Source: Aliivibrio sp. EL58
GTDB taxonomy: Bacteria > Pseudomonadota > Gammaproteobacteria > Enterobacterales > Vibrionaceae
Length of the DNA stretch: 64,000 nucleotides
Assembly: GCF_900312675.1 (NCBI RefSeq)
Contig: NZ_OMPC01000009.1
Coordinates: 124,001 to 188,000, forward strand
Direction: 5' to 3'
A program made the translations under genes and the position numbers. Numbering within the stretch: position 1 is the stretch's first letter; every line of letters begins with the position of its first letter. Below, in pieces: positions 1-8,504 of the stretch. The notes under the pieces are model-generated. The model was not told the origin of the DNA and did not search any database. It saw nothing but the letters and a program-made list of their open reading frames with translations.

Positions 1-397
1 CTGCAATAAATTTGATCGGTAATACACGAGCCCAACGAATATCATGAGTACCATCTAATGCCCCTTCAATATGAGGGATCCCACTGCCTGCCGCTTCCGG
101 TGCAAATTTAAAGGTAAGCCAAAAACCAAAAGCCGCCATTGCTGCACCCGCAAGTACCGCCGCAACAGGAGCTAAGTATTCAGAATAAGGAAGAGAGTCA
201 ACAAAATGAAGACGTTGCTCTGTAATTAATCGAATTGATGCTTCAAATAAAGCAACGACAGAGCCAGCAATACCACCAACAAGGGCTGATAAGAAAAGCA
301 GTGCATAGTAATCAGTTTGTGTAGTTAAGAATTTAGGGGTTGTGCGATGCTTTAACATCCCACCTTGAAAGAAACGAAAATTGGGTGATTTTGGCAT
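1..397 (-). CDS. clcA: H+/Cl- exchange transporter ClcA, N-terminal part (cut by window edge)
   Basis: Partial gene: the ATG is at 397 and the reading frame runs off the left end, leaving about 132 residues. ClcA is an inner-membrane antiporter exchanging two Cl- for one H+, used in acid resistance. The translated N-terminus has a cytoplasmic start (MPKSPNFRFFQGG), a first membrane helix (YALLFLSALVGGIAGSVVAL) and the selectivity-filter loop GSGIPHIEGALDG followed by RW. The family signature is GSGIP; E. coli has Glu where this protein has His after GSGIP. The later gating-glutamate motif GREGP is outside the window. Identification rests on the GSGIP loop and the flanking helices. Confidence 0.85.
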   Translation of the reverse strand, partial: MPKSPNFRFFQGGMLKHRTTPKFLTTQTDYYALLFLSALVGGIAGSVVALFEASIRLITEQRLHFVDSLPYSEYLAPVAAVLAGAAMAAFGFWLTFKFAPEAAGSGIPHIEGALDGTHDIRWARVLPIKFIA

Positions 398-563
398 TTA
401 TCGTATCAACTTAGCACTAAAGAGCATTATGAACGTTATAGAATAGAGATCACAAATAATTATACGCTCTGCACCTAAATAGACCCTAACCATTTGTAAA
501 AACTTAGATTGATTAAATGACCAAGATCGAACTTTGATATAAATCAACAAAATATAAGGATAC

Positions 564-598
564 AAAAAAAGCTCATTTCATGATGAAGTGAGCTTTAA
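564..598 (-). terminator. Rho-independent terminator after lpxM-like gene
   Basis: The arms GCTCA-TTCA and TGAA-TGAGC pair around a TGA loop, with single-base bulges, and are flanked by an A run on the left and TTTAAAA on the right. On the minus strand the stem is followed by seven T. It lies 22 bases after the acyltransferase stop. Confidence 0.75.
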
Positions 599-620
599 AA
601 TACATAAATGTTATTTACAT

Positions 621-1562
621 TTAATATAAACGGCTACCGTCAGGTCGAGAACGCAGTAAGTTTAATACCCACATATATTGCTCTGGACGCTCTGTCACTA
701 ACTGCTCAATTGCAATATTCATTGCACGTGCATCGGTTTCTTCATCGCCAGATGGAAAATCAGCAATCGCAGGTAGAGTGATAATTTCAAACTGCCCTGT
801 TTCTGCATTATAAGATGGCAACATTGGTACCACTTTCGCCTTCGATAAGCGAGCCAATTTACCAAAGCCTTTTAATGTTGCTTTTTGAGTCGCAAAGAAA
901 GGCACGAACACACTGTTTTGCGGTCCATGATCTTCATCTGGTAAGTAATAAGCCAAGTAACCTTCTCTAATCGCCTTGATTAATGGTTTTATACCAGCAC
1001 TACGAGCATAAATTTTACCCCCATACTGCATACGCTGAACATGCATTAACCAATCAGTAATAGGGTTCTTTTGTGGCTTCATCATGGTTGTCACATGATA
1101 ACCGCGAGACGCGAGTAGAATAGCAGGGAAATCAATCGCCCACGCATGTGGAGCAAGAATAATAATATTCTCTTTTTGCTCTAAAAGCGGAAACAAGTTT
1201 TCTCCACCAACAAAAATACCTCTATTCTCGTTATGCTTACGACTGCGAATAATTAACTCAGAGAACCCAAGCATAACTTGAGCGCCTGTAATATAGGTAT
1301 CTTCTAGTAACTTTTGTTGCTCTTGCTCTGACTTCTCAGGAAAACAAGTCGCAATATTTAACTTAGCACGTTTAATCCCACCACTTGGCTTCTTAAGTAC
1401 CAATTTAACAATCTTTGCAGCTAATTTGTCACGTAATCGAAAAGGAACAAACGCCAAAATAACAGCGAAACCAACCCCTAACCATGTAGGCCAGTATCTA
1501 GGATGTAGAAACGCCCACTGAAATGTTGGGTTATATGCATTTTTATCGACTTTTTCACTCAT
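621..1562 (-). CDS. lpxM: Lipid A secondary acyltransferase, LpxM/MsbB family
   Basis: Inner-membrane enzyme that adds a secondary acyl chain to lipid A in the late Raetz pathway. The protein (313 aa from the chosen ATG) opens with the typical stretch FQWAFLHPRYWPTWLG, has an N-terminal membrane anchor (residues about 25-45), and carries the HxxxxD catalytic motif as HAWAID. The frame can be extended to a GTG at 1574, but the ATG at 1562 gives the start usual for the family (MSEKVDKNAYNP). In Vibrio cholerae the orthologue (LpxN) transfers a 3-hydroxy fatty acid, so the acyl donor here is uncertain. It diverges from the HIT gene with an 80-base gap. Confidence 0.88.
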   Translation of the reverse strand: MSEKVDKNAYNPTFQWAFLHPRYWPTWLGVGFAVILAFVPFRLRDKLAAKIVKLVLKKPSGGIKRAKLNIATCFPEKSEQEQQKLLEDTYITGAQVMLGFSELIIRSRKHNENRGIFVGGENLFPLLEQKENIIILAPHAWAIDFPAILLASRGYHVTTMMKPQKNPITDWLMHVQRMQYGGKIYARSAGIKPLIKAIREGYLAYYLPDEDHGPQNSVFVPFFATQKATLKGFGKLARLSKAKVVPMLPSYNAETGQFEIITLPAIADFPSGDEETDARAMNIAIEQLVTERPEQYMWVLNLLRSRPDGSRLY

Positions 1563-1640
1563 GAATAGATTCACTTATTCTTTATTATGAACTGTTTATG
1601 ATATAACAAAGCATTGCTGATAGAAACCAAGGAAATTCGA

Positions 1641-2066
1641 ATGGCTTTTCAATTACACTCTCGTCTACAACAAGATTGCATTATTTTAGGTAATCTTCCT
1701 TTATGCCAAATTTTAATGATTAAAGAAGATATTGGTCCTTGGTTAATTTTAGTTCCTCGTATTGAGAATTTAAAAGAAATTCACCACATGACAACAGAGC
1801 AACAAATTCAGTTTATTCAAGAGTCGAGCGCCGTTGCACAGTTATTAGAAGATAACTTTACGCCAGATAAAATTAATATCGGCGCGCTTGGTAATTTGGT
1901 TCCTCAACTGCACATCCATCACATCGCACGCTTTACCACTGATTGTGCTTGGCCAGGACCGGTATGGGGCAACACTAATGGAATAATCAGAGAGCAATCA
2001 GCTCAAACAACATTAGTTTATCAATTGCGCGATAAGCTTGATGCGATCTCTGGTTTTAAACGTTAA
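1641..2066 (+). CDS. HIT-domain protein
   Basis: Small histidine-triad protein (141 aa), a family of nucleotide hydrolases or transferases acting on AMP-linked substrates. The triad region reads PQLHIHHIARF at residues 88-98, so the usual HxHxH is QxHxH, with the first His replaced by Gln as in several proteobacterial HIT proteins. The frame is open from an upstream TTG at 1614, but the ATG at 1641 has AAGGAA 6 bases before it and gives MAFQLHSRL, so I use it. The gene is monocistronic: a terminator follows and lpxM diverges upstream. The substrate cannot be told from sequence. Confidence 0.8.
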   Translation: MAFQLHSRLQQDCIILGNLPLCQILMIKEDIGPWLILVPRIENLKEIHHMTTEQQIQFIQESSAVAQLLEDNFTPDKINIGALGNLVPQLHIHHIARFTTDCAWPGPVWGNTNGIIREQSAQTTLVYQLRDKLDAISGFKR

Positions 2067-2093
2067 TTTGTTGGTTAATTAAAACAATAGACA

Positions 2094-2126
2094 TAAAAAA
2101 GGCAGCTCTTATTCAAGCTGCCTTTC
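2094..2126. terminator. Bidirectional terminator between HIT gene and yfcL
   Basis: Perfect 10-bp stem AAAGGCAGCT / AGCTGCCTTT around an 8-base loop, preceded by an A run and followed by TTTC. It serves the convergent HIT gene and yfcL; the minus-strand T run is the longer one. Confidence 0.85.
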
Positions 2127-2155
2127 TATAACTCTACATTCAGTACATCTATCGG

Positions 2156-2416
2156 TTATGCGTTTTGAAGCTCATCCCATAGATCAGCAACAATAATGCG
2201 ATCAGCAGGTGCTAATTCTGATTTTGCAGCATCAAGACTGTCATTGATGTGTGCTTTTAATACTTCGATATCACTTACACCTTGCTCTTCACATTTAGCT
2301 ACAGACAGTGAAATATGACCACGTAAATAGCCACCAGCAAATAACTCATCATCCGATGCTGTTTCGATACGAGCATCAATCAGTTCAAGCATTTTTTCTT
2401 CAAATTCAATGATCAT
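2156..2416 (-). CDS. yfcL: YfcL family protein
   Basis: Short cytoplasmic protein (86 aa) matching the enterobacterial YfcL family, whose function is unknown: MIIEFEEKMLELIDARIE and the block ASDDELFAGGYLRGHISL are characteristic. The frame is open to a TTG at 2434, but the ATG at 2416 is preceded by AGGA with 5-base spacing and matches the E. coli start, so I use it. From this start it begins 7 bases after the epmC stop. It is probably co-transcribed with epmC, as yfcL and yfcM are in E. coli. No catalytic motif is visible. Confidence 0.82.
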   Translation of the reverse strand: MIIEFEEKMLELIDARIETASDDELFAGGYLRGHISLSVAKCEEQGVSDIEVLKAHINDSLDAAKSELAPADRIIVADLWDELQNA

Positions 2417-2423
2417 CTTTTTC

Positions 2424-2954
2424 CTATTGGACAATAAATTGTTCTTTAGTTAGTGGGGTGACTTGATAAAACTCACGCAACGCATTAGATAGCGCCTCTA
2501 CACGCGGAGGTAATCCATTATCTAAAATCCCCATCACTTCATTATGTACTTTAGCCATGAATGCTAAACGATCTGGTTCAAAATCGCCATTTAAGTTGTC
2601 ACAACTGACGTTAAATTTTAACCCCGCACTTAATGAAAGGATCCACTCATACGCTTGAGGTCTAATTTCAACTTTCTCAAACTCAGATTGAACTTGCTCT
2701 GTTCTGCCATCCGGTTCATACCAATAGCCAAAATCTTCCAATAAACGACGTTCAGGACCAGCAACACACCAATGAGCAATTTCGTGCATACCTGATTGAT
2801 AAAAACCACGAGCAAAAACAATTCTATGGTAATCAAACTCACTATCTGCAGGTAAATAAATCGGTTCATCGCCCCCTAATACGAGTTTCGTATTAAAAGA
2901 CTCTAAGAAAGTAGCGTTAAAAATAGAAATTAAATCGGAGTATTGATGAGACAT
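2424..2954 (-). CDS. epmC: Elongation factor P hydroxylase EpmC (YfcM)
   Basis: EpmC hydroxylates the beta-lysylated lysine of elongation factor P, the last step after EpmB and EpmA. The protein (176 aa) has the family metal-binding motif HEIAHW (His57 and His61) and the conserved block YWYEPDGRT. It is upstream of yfcL on the same strand, 7 bases away. Identification is by family resemblance to E. coli YfcM. The EF-P, EpmA and EpmB genes are not in the window. Confidence 0.85.
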   Translation of the reverse strand: MSHQYSDLISIFNATFLESFNTKLVLGGDEPIYLPADSEFDYHRIVFARGFYQSGMHEIAHWCVAGPERRLLEDFGYWYEPDGRTEQVQSEFEKVEIRPQAYEWILSLSAGLKFNVSCDNLNGDFEPDRLAFMAKVHNEVMGILDNGLPPRVEALSNALREFYQVTPLTKEQFIVQ

Positions 2955-3127
2955 ACGAAAAGCTTAGCTATAATAAAGAAGGTAACATTCTACCTTAAGC
3001 ATAAACAAAGACCTATCTAGATAAATAATTTTTATCCTCTGTTTCAAAATTATTCATTATCTGTAAAAAGAGTGTCCTGATACTCTCAATAATTATCATT
3101 TCCCTTTTGATTGGAGTTTCACCTCCC

Positions 3128-3655
3128 GTGAATGACATCACTTTACAACTGGCTCAATTACTTGATTTAGGGCCTTTTTCTTGGACTGCTATTTCAGCTT
3201 GTGCTTTTAACGGTTTATTAATTGGTGTTGAAAGACAAACTCGAGGAAAACCAGTAGGAATAAGGACCTCTATTTTAATCATCTCAGGCACTTATTTCTT
3301 CTTAGCAATGGCCATGTCTTTATCTGTTAATTCCCTTGACCATGCTCGAGTTCTTGGGCAAATAATTACTGGTATTGGTTTTCTTGGCGCTGGTGTAATG
3401 ATGACTCTAGATGGAAAAATCCACGGCGTTACCTCTGCCGCCATTATTTGGGTTTTAGCCGCATTAGGTATGATGATAGCACTGGGGTACATTCAACAAT
3501 CAATCATCATTACTTTACTCGCTCTATTTGTTTTATTAGGCATTGATAAGCTTGAAAATACCTTTAAAAGTCTCCGTCGAGGTGTGCATCAAAAATTCCT
3601 TAATATAAGAACACATAAACCAAGATCTCAAAGCCTCGATAAAACGCATAAATAA
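3128..3655 (+). CDS. MgtC/SapB family inner-membrane protein
   Basis: Hydrophobic protein (175 aa) with four or five membrane segments. The N-terminal signature is GLLIGVERQTRGKPVGIRT, typical of the MgtC/SapB membrane domain, followed by GQIITGIGFLGAGVM. It lacks the long cytoplasmic C-terminal domain of Salmonella MgtC and ends in a basic tail. The role of the short MgtC-like proteins is not settled (Mg2+ limitation or ATP synthase control are proposed for MgtC). I chose the GTG at 3128, with GGAG 11 bases upstream, over the TTG at 3107; this start is uncertain. It diverges from epmC. Confidence 0.78.
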   Translation: MNDITLQLAQLLDLGPFSWTAISACAFNGLLIGVERQTRGKPVGIRTSILIISGTYFFLAMAMSLSVNSLDHARVLGQIITGIGFLGAGVMMTLDGKIHGVTSAAIIWVLAALGMMIALGYIQQSIIITLLALFVLLGIDKLENTFKSLRRGVHQKFLNIRTHKPRSQSLDKTHK

Positions 3656-3766
3656 AACTAATCTGAAAAATGTCGGAATAGTTTTTTTCATTCGTCATTA
3701 TAGGTTTAATTTCATAAAATCCCTGCCTTATTATTTCGCCAACATAACACGGTATGGTATTAGTAA

Positions 3767-4405
3767 ATGTTATTAACAATTCTTTATATTATAGGGATCA
3801 CCGCTGAAGCCATGACTGGCGCATTGGCGGCAGGCAAGAAAAAAATGGATTGGTTTGGCGTCATGCTAGTAGCAAGTGCTACCGCTATTGGTGGTGGTAC
3901 TGTGCGTGATATTTTATTGGGTCACTACCCTGTTGGCTGGGTAAAGAATCCTCACTTTCTTGTAATTACTTGTATTGCAGGCGTATTAACCACATGGATT
4001 GGCCCATGGGTTGCTAAAAACCACCGTTTCTTTGTGGTATTAGATGCTATTGGCCTTATTGTATTTAGTATTATTGGCTCACAAGTGGCGCTAGATATGG
4101 GCCTGCATCCATTAATATGTGTGGTAGCAGCCATTGTTACCGGTGTCTTTGGTGGGTTATTACGAGATCTATTCTGTCGTCAAATGCCAATGGTATTACA
4201 TAACGAACTCTACGCATCGATTTCACTACTTTCATCAGTCTTATACATTAGTTTGTTGCACTTCGGCGTAGATGAATTAATAACAACGGTTGTAACTATC
4301 ACGATTGGTTTTTCTGCGCGTATGGCGGCGGTAAAATTTGGTTGGTGTTTACCTGTTTTTCATTTAGATATTACCGAAGATCAGCCAGAAAGCGTTAAGA
4401 AGTGA
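3767..4405 (+). CDS. TRIC channel family / UPF0126 membrane protein
   Basis: Inner-membrane protein (212 aa, about seven helices) built from two UPF0126 repeats, each with a glycine-rich RD signature: ATAIGGGTVRDILLG near residue 40 and GVFGGLLRDLFC near residue 126. Bacterial members are homologous to trimeric intracellular cation channels; the E. coli relative YicG has been linked to glycine uptake. The sequence does not tell which substrate is used. It is preceded by a 111-base gap and followed by a strong terminator shared with aroC. Confidence 0.82.
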   Translation: MLLTILYIIGITAEAMTGALAAGKKKMDWFGVMLVASATAIGGGTVRDILLGHYPVGWVKNPHFLVITCIAGVLTTWIGPWVAKNHRFFVVLDAIGLIVFSIIGSQVALDMGLHPLICVVAAIVTGVFGGLLRDLFCRQMPMVLHNELYASISLLSSVLYISLLHFGVDELITTVVTITIGFSARMAAVKFGWCLPVFHLDITEDQPESVKK

Positions 4406-4434
4406 TGAACGTTAAAGAGACTAGGGACGAGATC

Positions 4435-4452
4435 TTAGGGGCTAGGAAGAGC
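4435..4452 (+). repeat. Dispersed intergenic repeat, copy 1
   Basis: TTAGGGGCTAGGAAGAGC here matches the reverse complement of 17196-17213 at 17 of 18 positions. CTAGGGACGAG just upstream (4421-4431) resembles further parts of the same element. It lies on one side of the terminator after the TRIC-like gene, with an inverted related copy on the other side. Confidence 0.65.
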
Positions 4453-4472
4453 TAAATATCAAATACAAACAG

Positions 4473-4512
4473 AAAGAGCCAGATCGAATGTAACTTCAAT
4501 CTGGCTCTTTTT
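4473..4512. terminator. Bidirectional terminator between TRIC-like gene and aroC
   Basis: A 12-bp perfect stem AAAGAGCCAGAT / ATCTGGCTCTTT with a 15-base loop, followed by TTTTTATTTA on the plus strand. It serves convergent genes and is framed on both sides by copies of an intergenic repeat. Confidence 0.85.
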
Positions 4513-4547
4513 ATTTATGTCTATTAATAGTAGAGGATGGTTCTTCC

Positions 4548-4589
4548 GCTCTTAACTCGTCCCTAAAAACTAGTCCCTATCTCCTACCA
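4548..4589 (-). repeat. Dispersed intergenic repeat, copy 2
   Basis: This segment contains CCCTAAAAACTAGTCCCTA, which is identical to 17207-17225, preceded by a GCTCTT related to 17196. It is inverted relative to copy 1 across the terminator at 4473-4512 and ends at the aroC stop. Confidence 0.65.
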
Positions 4590-5675
4590 CTAAATCTTAG
4601 GCGTTTCTGTTTGTACACCGAAGTTCTGACCACGGTGACGAACTAGATGATCCATAACCACAATCGCTAACATCGCTTCAGCAATCGGAACCGCACGGAT
4701 ACCAACACAAGGATCATGACGTCCTTTCGTAATTAACTCTGTTTTTTCACCGCTACGAGTAATCGTTTCACCCGGAACTGTAATACTAGAAGTAGGTTTT
4801 AACGCAATGTGAGCCACAATATCTTGGCCAGATGAAATACCACCTAAAATGCCACCCGCATGGTTTGAACTAAAACCTTCAGGTGTTAATGGATCACGAT
4901 GCTCTGAACCACGTTGTTGAACCACTTCAAAGCCATCACCAATCTCAACACCTTTAACCGCGTTAATTCCCATTAAAGCGTGGGCAACATCTGCATCTAA
5001 ACGATCAAAAACAGGTTCACCTAAACCAACCGGTACACCTTGTGCAACGACGGTAATTTTAGCACCAATAGAGTCACCCTCTTTCTTTAACTTACGAATA
5101 AGCTCATCAAAGGCGTCAACTTTACTCGCATCAGGGCAGAAAAAGGCGTTGTTTTCAATTTCATTCCAATCAACAGAATCAATGGCAACATCGCCCATTT
5201 GTGATAAATAAGCGCGGATCTCAATACCAAATTCTTGCTTTAAGTATTTCTTTGCTACAGCACCTGCCGCCACACGCATCGCTGTTTCACGAGCTGATGA
5301 GCGACCGCCACCACGATAATCGCGTTGTCCATATTTCTGATGGTAAGTGTAATCTGCATGTCCCGGACGGAACTTATCTTTAATTTCTGAATAGTCTTTA
5401 GAACGTTGGTCAGTATTTTCAATCAATAAACCAATTGAAGTACCTGTTGTTTGACCTTCAAATACGCCCGATAGAATTTTTACTTCATCGGCTTCACGTC
5501 GTTGAGTAGTGTATTTTGATGTACCCGGTTTACGACGGTCTAAATCAATTTGTAGATCCGCTTCGCTCAATTCCAAACCTGGAGGACAGCCATCCACTAT
5601 ACAGCCTAAAGCTAAGCCATGACTTTCACCAAACGTTGTTACTCGAAAATGTTGTCCAATAGAGTTTCCAGCCAT
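4590..5675 (-). CDS. aroC: Chorismate synthase
   Basis: AroC converts 5-enolpyruvylshikimate-3-phosphate to chorismate with reduced FMN, the last shikimate-pathway step. The protein has the usual 361 residues. Signature motifs are [18 protein letters not shown] near the N-terminus, the RxxxR block with [20 protein letters not shown], and [17 protein letters not shown] near the C-terminus, holding the conserved catalytic and FMN-binding residues. The ATG at 5675 is preceded by AGAGGAAG. In many enterobacteria and vibrios aroC follows prmB; here a small ORF and 445 non-coding bases separate them, so aroC probably has its own promoter. Confidence 0.97.
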   Translation of the reverse strand: MAGNSIGQHFRVTTFGESHGLALGCIVDGCPPGLELSEADLQIDLDRRKPGTSKYTTQRREADEVKILSGVFEGQTTGTSIGLLIENTDQRSKDYSEIKDKFRPGHADYTYHQKYGQRDYRGGGRSSARETAMRVAAGAVAKKYLKQEFGIEIRAYLSQMGDVAIDSVDWNEIENNAFFCPDASKVDAFDELIRKLKKEGDSIGAKITVVAQGVPVGLGEPVFDRLDADVAHALMGINAVKGVEIGDGFEVVQQRGSEHRDPLTPEGFSSNHAGGILGGISSGQDIVAHIALKPTSSITVPGETITRSGEKTELITKGRHDPCVGIRAVPIAEAMLAIVVMDHLVRHRGQNFGVQTETPKI

Positions 5676-6120
5676 TACTTCCTCTGTAAATAAATTGATT
5701 CGCCACTATTAACTGACTAATAATCAGTTTTCAATAAAACCATATTGTCTTGAATCTCAGTAAGAGTAAAGCCCCTAGCAATGCTTTCTCTCTAAATTAG
5801 TGGATGCACCTTTTTCTTACTCCTAATTTTCTTTGCCATAATTATGGTTTTAAAAAATAAAAGCGGCAATTTGTGACCTCGATCCAAAAAGTAATTTTAA
5901 TTGATAAGACTCTCAATTTGAGGAATATCCCTTTACTGACATCGATGCTACAACGTATAATTAACACTTGATTCATTAATGAGCCAAAAACTTAAAATAA
6001 ACACAAAGATGTTGATAAAACAAGCAATTCATGGATGAAGTTTTTAACGAAAGGATAGCAAAAAATAATTGGCATCATTCCTGCTAATTACTTAATACCA
6101 TTAACGATTAAGAGAAGAAA
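5676..6120. other. Non-coding gap between aroC and the small ORF
   Basis: A 445-base AT-rich stretch with no convincing ORF on either strand. It must hold the aroC promoter (minus strand). A sigma-70-like promoter for the small ORF is visible at 5932-5961. I saw no hairpin or repeat of note. Confidence 0.5.
5932..5961 (+). promoter_or_regulatory. Putative sigma-70 promoter for the 37-aa ORF
   Basis: A perfect -10 TATAAT (5956-5961) lies 18 bases after TTTACT (4 of 6 matches to TTGACA). The predicted start near 5968 leaves a leader of about 150 bases before the ATG at 6121. Confidence 0.4.
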
Positions 6121-6234
6121 ATGAAACTACTTCGTCTAGTAAAAAAAGCATTGCGTAAAAATAATATCAGCGAAAAGCAACAAACTCTTCGTAATCGTCT
6201 TGATTTTGCTATGTCACAAAGTAAAAACGCATAA
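6121..6234 (+). CDS. Small basic protein of unknown function (37 aa)
   Basis: Short ORF beginning MKLLRLVKKALRKNN and ending MSQSKNA, rich in Lys, Arg and Gln and likely helical. Support for it being real: an AAGAGAAG ribosome-binding sequence just before the ATG, a perfect -10 upstream, and a rho-independent terminator beginning immediately after its TAA, together making a neat single-gene transcription unit. I do not recognise a family. The charge could suit nucleic-acid, ribosome or membrane binding, but that is speculation. It lies between aroC and prmB, both on the opposite strand. Confidence 0.6.
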   Translation: MKLLRLVKKALRKNNISEKQQTLRNRLDFAMSQSKNA

Positions 6235-6264
6235 AAAAGCCCAATGCGAACATTAGGCTTTTTA
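6235..6264. terminator. Terminator after the 37-aa ORF (and prmB)
   Basis: Stem AAAAAGCC-AATG / CATT-GGCTTTTT with one mismatch and a CGAA loop, starting directly after the TAA of the small ORF. T runs on both strands suit both the small ORF and the convergent prmB. Confidence 0.8.
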
Positions 6265-6286
6265 TCATGATTTAAGTATTTCTAAC

Positions 6287-7219
6287 TTAATCGCGGTAAA
6301 GAGAAAACTCTTCAGCACAGTCAAGAAGCTGTTGTTTAGTTAACATGAATACACCATGTCCACCTTCAGCAAACTCAATCCATGTAAATGGAATTTCTGG
6401 GTACTGATCCATCATATGAACCATAGAGTTACCCACTTCACAGATCAAGAAACCGTCATCAGTTAAGTAATCTGGTGCATTCGCTAGAATACGACGAACT
6501 AATTTAAGACCATCAGTACCTGCTGCTAAACCTAATTCAGGCTCGTGCTCAAACTCATCAGGTAAGCTGTTCATGTCTTCTTCATCCACATACGGTGGGT
6601 TTGAAACAATGAAGTTATACTGATCTTTTGGAATGTCTCGTAATAGATCAGAACGCATTGGGAACACTTGTTGCTCCATGCCGTGATCTTGAACGTTTTG
6701 CTCTGCAACCATTAGTGCGTCAGTTGAAATATCAATCGCATCTACTTCTGCATCTGAGAATGCATGAGCACACGCGATAGCGATACAACCACTACCCGTA
6801 CAAAGATCCATAATGCGAGTTGGTTCTTCTTTCAACCATGGTTCAAATTGTGCTTCAATCAATTCAGCAATTGGTGAACGAGGTACAAGTACACGCTCAT
6901 CAACAAAGAACTCAAGGCCACAGAACCACGCTTTATTAGTTAAATAAGCTGTTGGAATGCGCTCGTTAATACGGCGAACAACACGCTCAACAATACGTAA
7001 ACGCTCTGTTGATGTTAAACGAGATTCACGTACATGAGCAGGAACATCAATAGGTAGATATAACGTAGGAAGTACGAGTTGAACCGCTTCATCCCATGCG
7101 TTATCTGTACCATGGCCATAAAAAAGACCTGCTGCATTAAAGCGGCTTACTGTCCAACGCAACATATCCTGTAACGTATGAAGCTCAGAAACGGCCTCTT
7201 CTACAAAAATCTTATCCAA
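6287..7219 (-). CDS. prmB: 50S ribosomal protein L3 N5-glutamine methyltransferase PrmB
   Basis: PrmB uses S-adenosylmethionine to methylate a glutamine of ribosomal protein L3. The protein (310 aa, the same as E. coli) has the SAM-binding motif [14 protein letters not shown] and the catalytic NPPY in [11 protein letters not shown]. The frame is open from a TTG at 7231, but TTG at 7219 gives [19 protein letters not shown], which matches the E. coli start, with GGGGGC as ribosome-binding sequence; so I use it. It diverges from smrB with 52 bases between starts, the same arrangement as in E. coli. Confidence 0.93.
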   Translation of the reverse strand: MDKIFVEEAVSELHTLQDMLRWTVSRFNAAGLFYGHGTDNAWDEAVQLVLPTLYLPIDVPAHVRESRLTSTERLRIVERVVRRINERIPTAYLTNKAWFCGLEFFVDERVLVPRSPIAELIEAQFEPWLKEEPTRIMDLCTGSGCIAIACAHAFSDAEVDAIDISTDALMVAEQNVQDHGMEQQVFPMRSDLLRDIPKDQYNFIVSNPPYVDEEDMNSLPDEFEHEPELGLAAGTDGLKLVRRILANAPDYLTDDGFLICEVGNSMVHMMDQYPEIPFTWIEFAEGGHGVFMLTKQQLLDCAEEFSLYRD

Positions 7220-7271
7220 AATTGCCCCCAAAACAAGTTATAATACTGCTGTTAATTATTGGAATTTAAAA

Positions 7272-7805
7272 ATGAGCAAAAACGACCACCTATCAGATGA
7301 CGAACTTTCGCTGTTCCGTGAAGCAGTACAAGGCTCTAAAAAGTTGCAACAGGATACCATAATCCATCAACCGAGTAAGAACTTTAGCGAACAACAAAAG
7401 CAAAGAAAATCGTTAAAAGAAGGGAAAAATGAAGAGTTTTTCTTTTCTGATGAATTTGTGCCGCTTTTAGACGAAGAAGGCCCAGTTCGCTACGCTAGAG
7501 ATGGCGTATCAAAATACGAAGTAAAACGCCTAAGACGTGGTGTTTATGTGCCAGATGTCTTTCTAGATATGCATGGTATGAAGCAAGATGAAGCCAAACG
7601 AGAGTTAGGTTCAATGATTGCTTATTGCCTTAAAGAAAATGTTTCTTGTGCTAGTGTAATGCACGGGATTGGTAAACATATCTTAAAGAAAAAAGTGCCT
7701 TTATGGCTTGCTCAACATCCTGATGTAATGGCTTTTCATCAAGCGCCTTTAGAGTTTGGTGGTGCCGGAGCAATTTTAGTCTTACTCTCAATCCCAGACA
7801 GATAG
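7272..7805 (+). CDS. smrB: SmrB, Smr-domain endonuclease / ribosome rescue factor
   Basis: In E. coli SmrB is recruited to collided ribosomes and cleaves the mRNA between them. The protein (177 aa) has a charged, disordered N-terminal half and a C-terminal Smr domain from about residue 93: VFLDMHGMKQDEAKRELG (DxHG motif), HGIGKHILKKK and GGAGAILVLL. The usual DLHG is DMHG here. The ATG at 7272 follows GGAATTTAAAA. It diverges from prmB and ends in a shared terminator with sixA. Confidence 0.92.
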   Translation: MSKNDHLSDDELSLFREAVQGSKKLQQDTIIHQPSKNFSEQQKQRKSLKEGKNEEFFFSDEFVPLLDEEGPVRYARDGVSKYEVKRLRRGVYVPDVFLDMHGMKQDEAKRELGSMIAYCLKENVSCASVMHGIGKHILKKKVPLWLAQHPDVMAFHQAPLEFGGAGAILVLLSIPDR

Positions 7806-7809
7806 ATAC

Positions 7810-7860
7810 AAAAAAGATCCCGAAAAGCATCATAATAGCCGATGCAAAGGGATCTTTTTT
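7810..7860. terminator. Bidirectional terminator between smrB and sixA
   Basis: A 12-bp perfect stem AAAAAAGATCCC / GGGATCTTTTTT with a 27-base loop that holds a smaller GCATC/GATGC stem. T runs lie on both strands and the flanking genes converge. Confidence 0.85.
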
Positions 7861-7879
7861 AGGGTACTTAGCTATTGTT

Positions 7880-8350
7880 TTATGGCTGTTGCAACCATAA
7901 CAGTTCACTTTTCCCTGTAGTGTGAGAATACTCAACACAAGATATCGCTGATGTAGGAAACATTGGTGGCATGATCCCAGGAACAAAATCCGCCGTTAAA
8001 TATCCAACAAGAGGCAAATGAGAAACAATTAAGATATTCTCAATCTCTGCAACACTACCTAACGCTTTCACGTATTCCACCACATCATCAGAATCACCGT
8101 ATGGCGTGATCTCATCAGAGGTTTCAACTTTCGCATCCACCACATTCAAAATAGGCTTAATCGTTTGCCAAGTTTGCTGAGCACGAATGTACGGACTCAC
8201 TAATACATAATCGAACGTGACATTATGTGTTTTCATTAACCAATGCGCTATTTTCGCAGATTGGCTCTCACCGTGTGACGTTAAATTGCGTTCTTCATCA
8301 GAAGGGGCGTACGCTTCTGCTTCGCCGTGACGCATTATGAATACTTTCAT
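7880..8350 (-). CDS. sixA: Phosphohistidine phosphatase SixA
   Basis: Histidine-phosphatase-family protein (156 aa) with the RHG signature at its N-terminus (MKVFIMRHGEAEAY, His8 as phospho-acceptor). E. coli SixA removes phosphate from histidines of phosphotransfer proteins such as ArcB or the nitrogen PTS. The second conserved His is in IVSHLPLVG and an Arg in SPYIRAQQTW. The gene is single; the M16 protease gene diverges upstream. Confidence 0.9.
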   Translation of the reverse strand: MKVFIMRHGEAEAYAPSDEERNLTSHGESQSAKIAHWLMKTHNVTFDYVLVSPYIRAQQTWQTIKPILNVVDAKVETSDEITPYGDSDDVVEYVKALGSVAEIENILIVSHLPLVGYLTADFVPGIMPPMFPTSAISCVEYSHTTGKSELLWLQQP

Positions 8351-8504
8351 TTATTCATTCTCAAATCATTACTAACCTCACAATAGTAGCAAGCAAAACT
8401 AAAAAGAGGAAAGAGAGAGTTTGCTAGTCTGTGGTATCAGCGCCATAATTGTTCAAATAAATAGAATAATAACGTTGGTTTTCGCCTTCAAACAGGAGCA
8501 CCCT

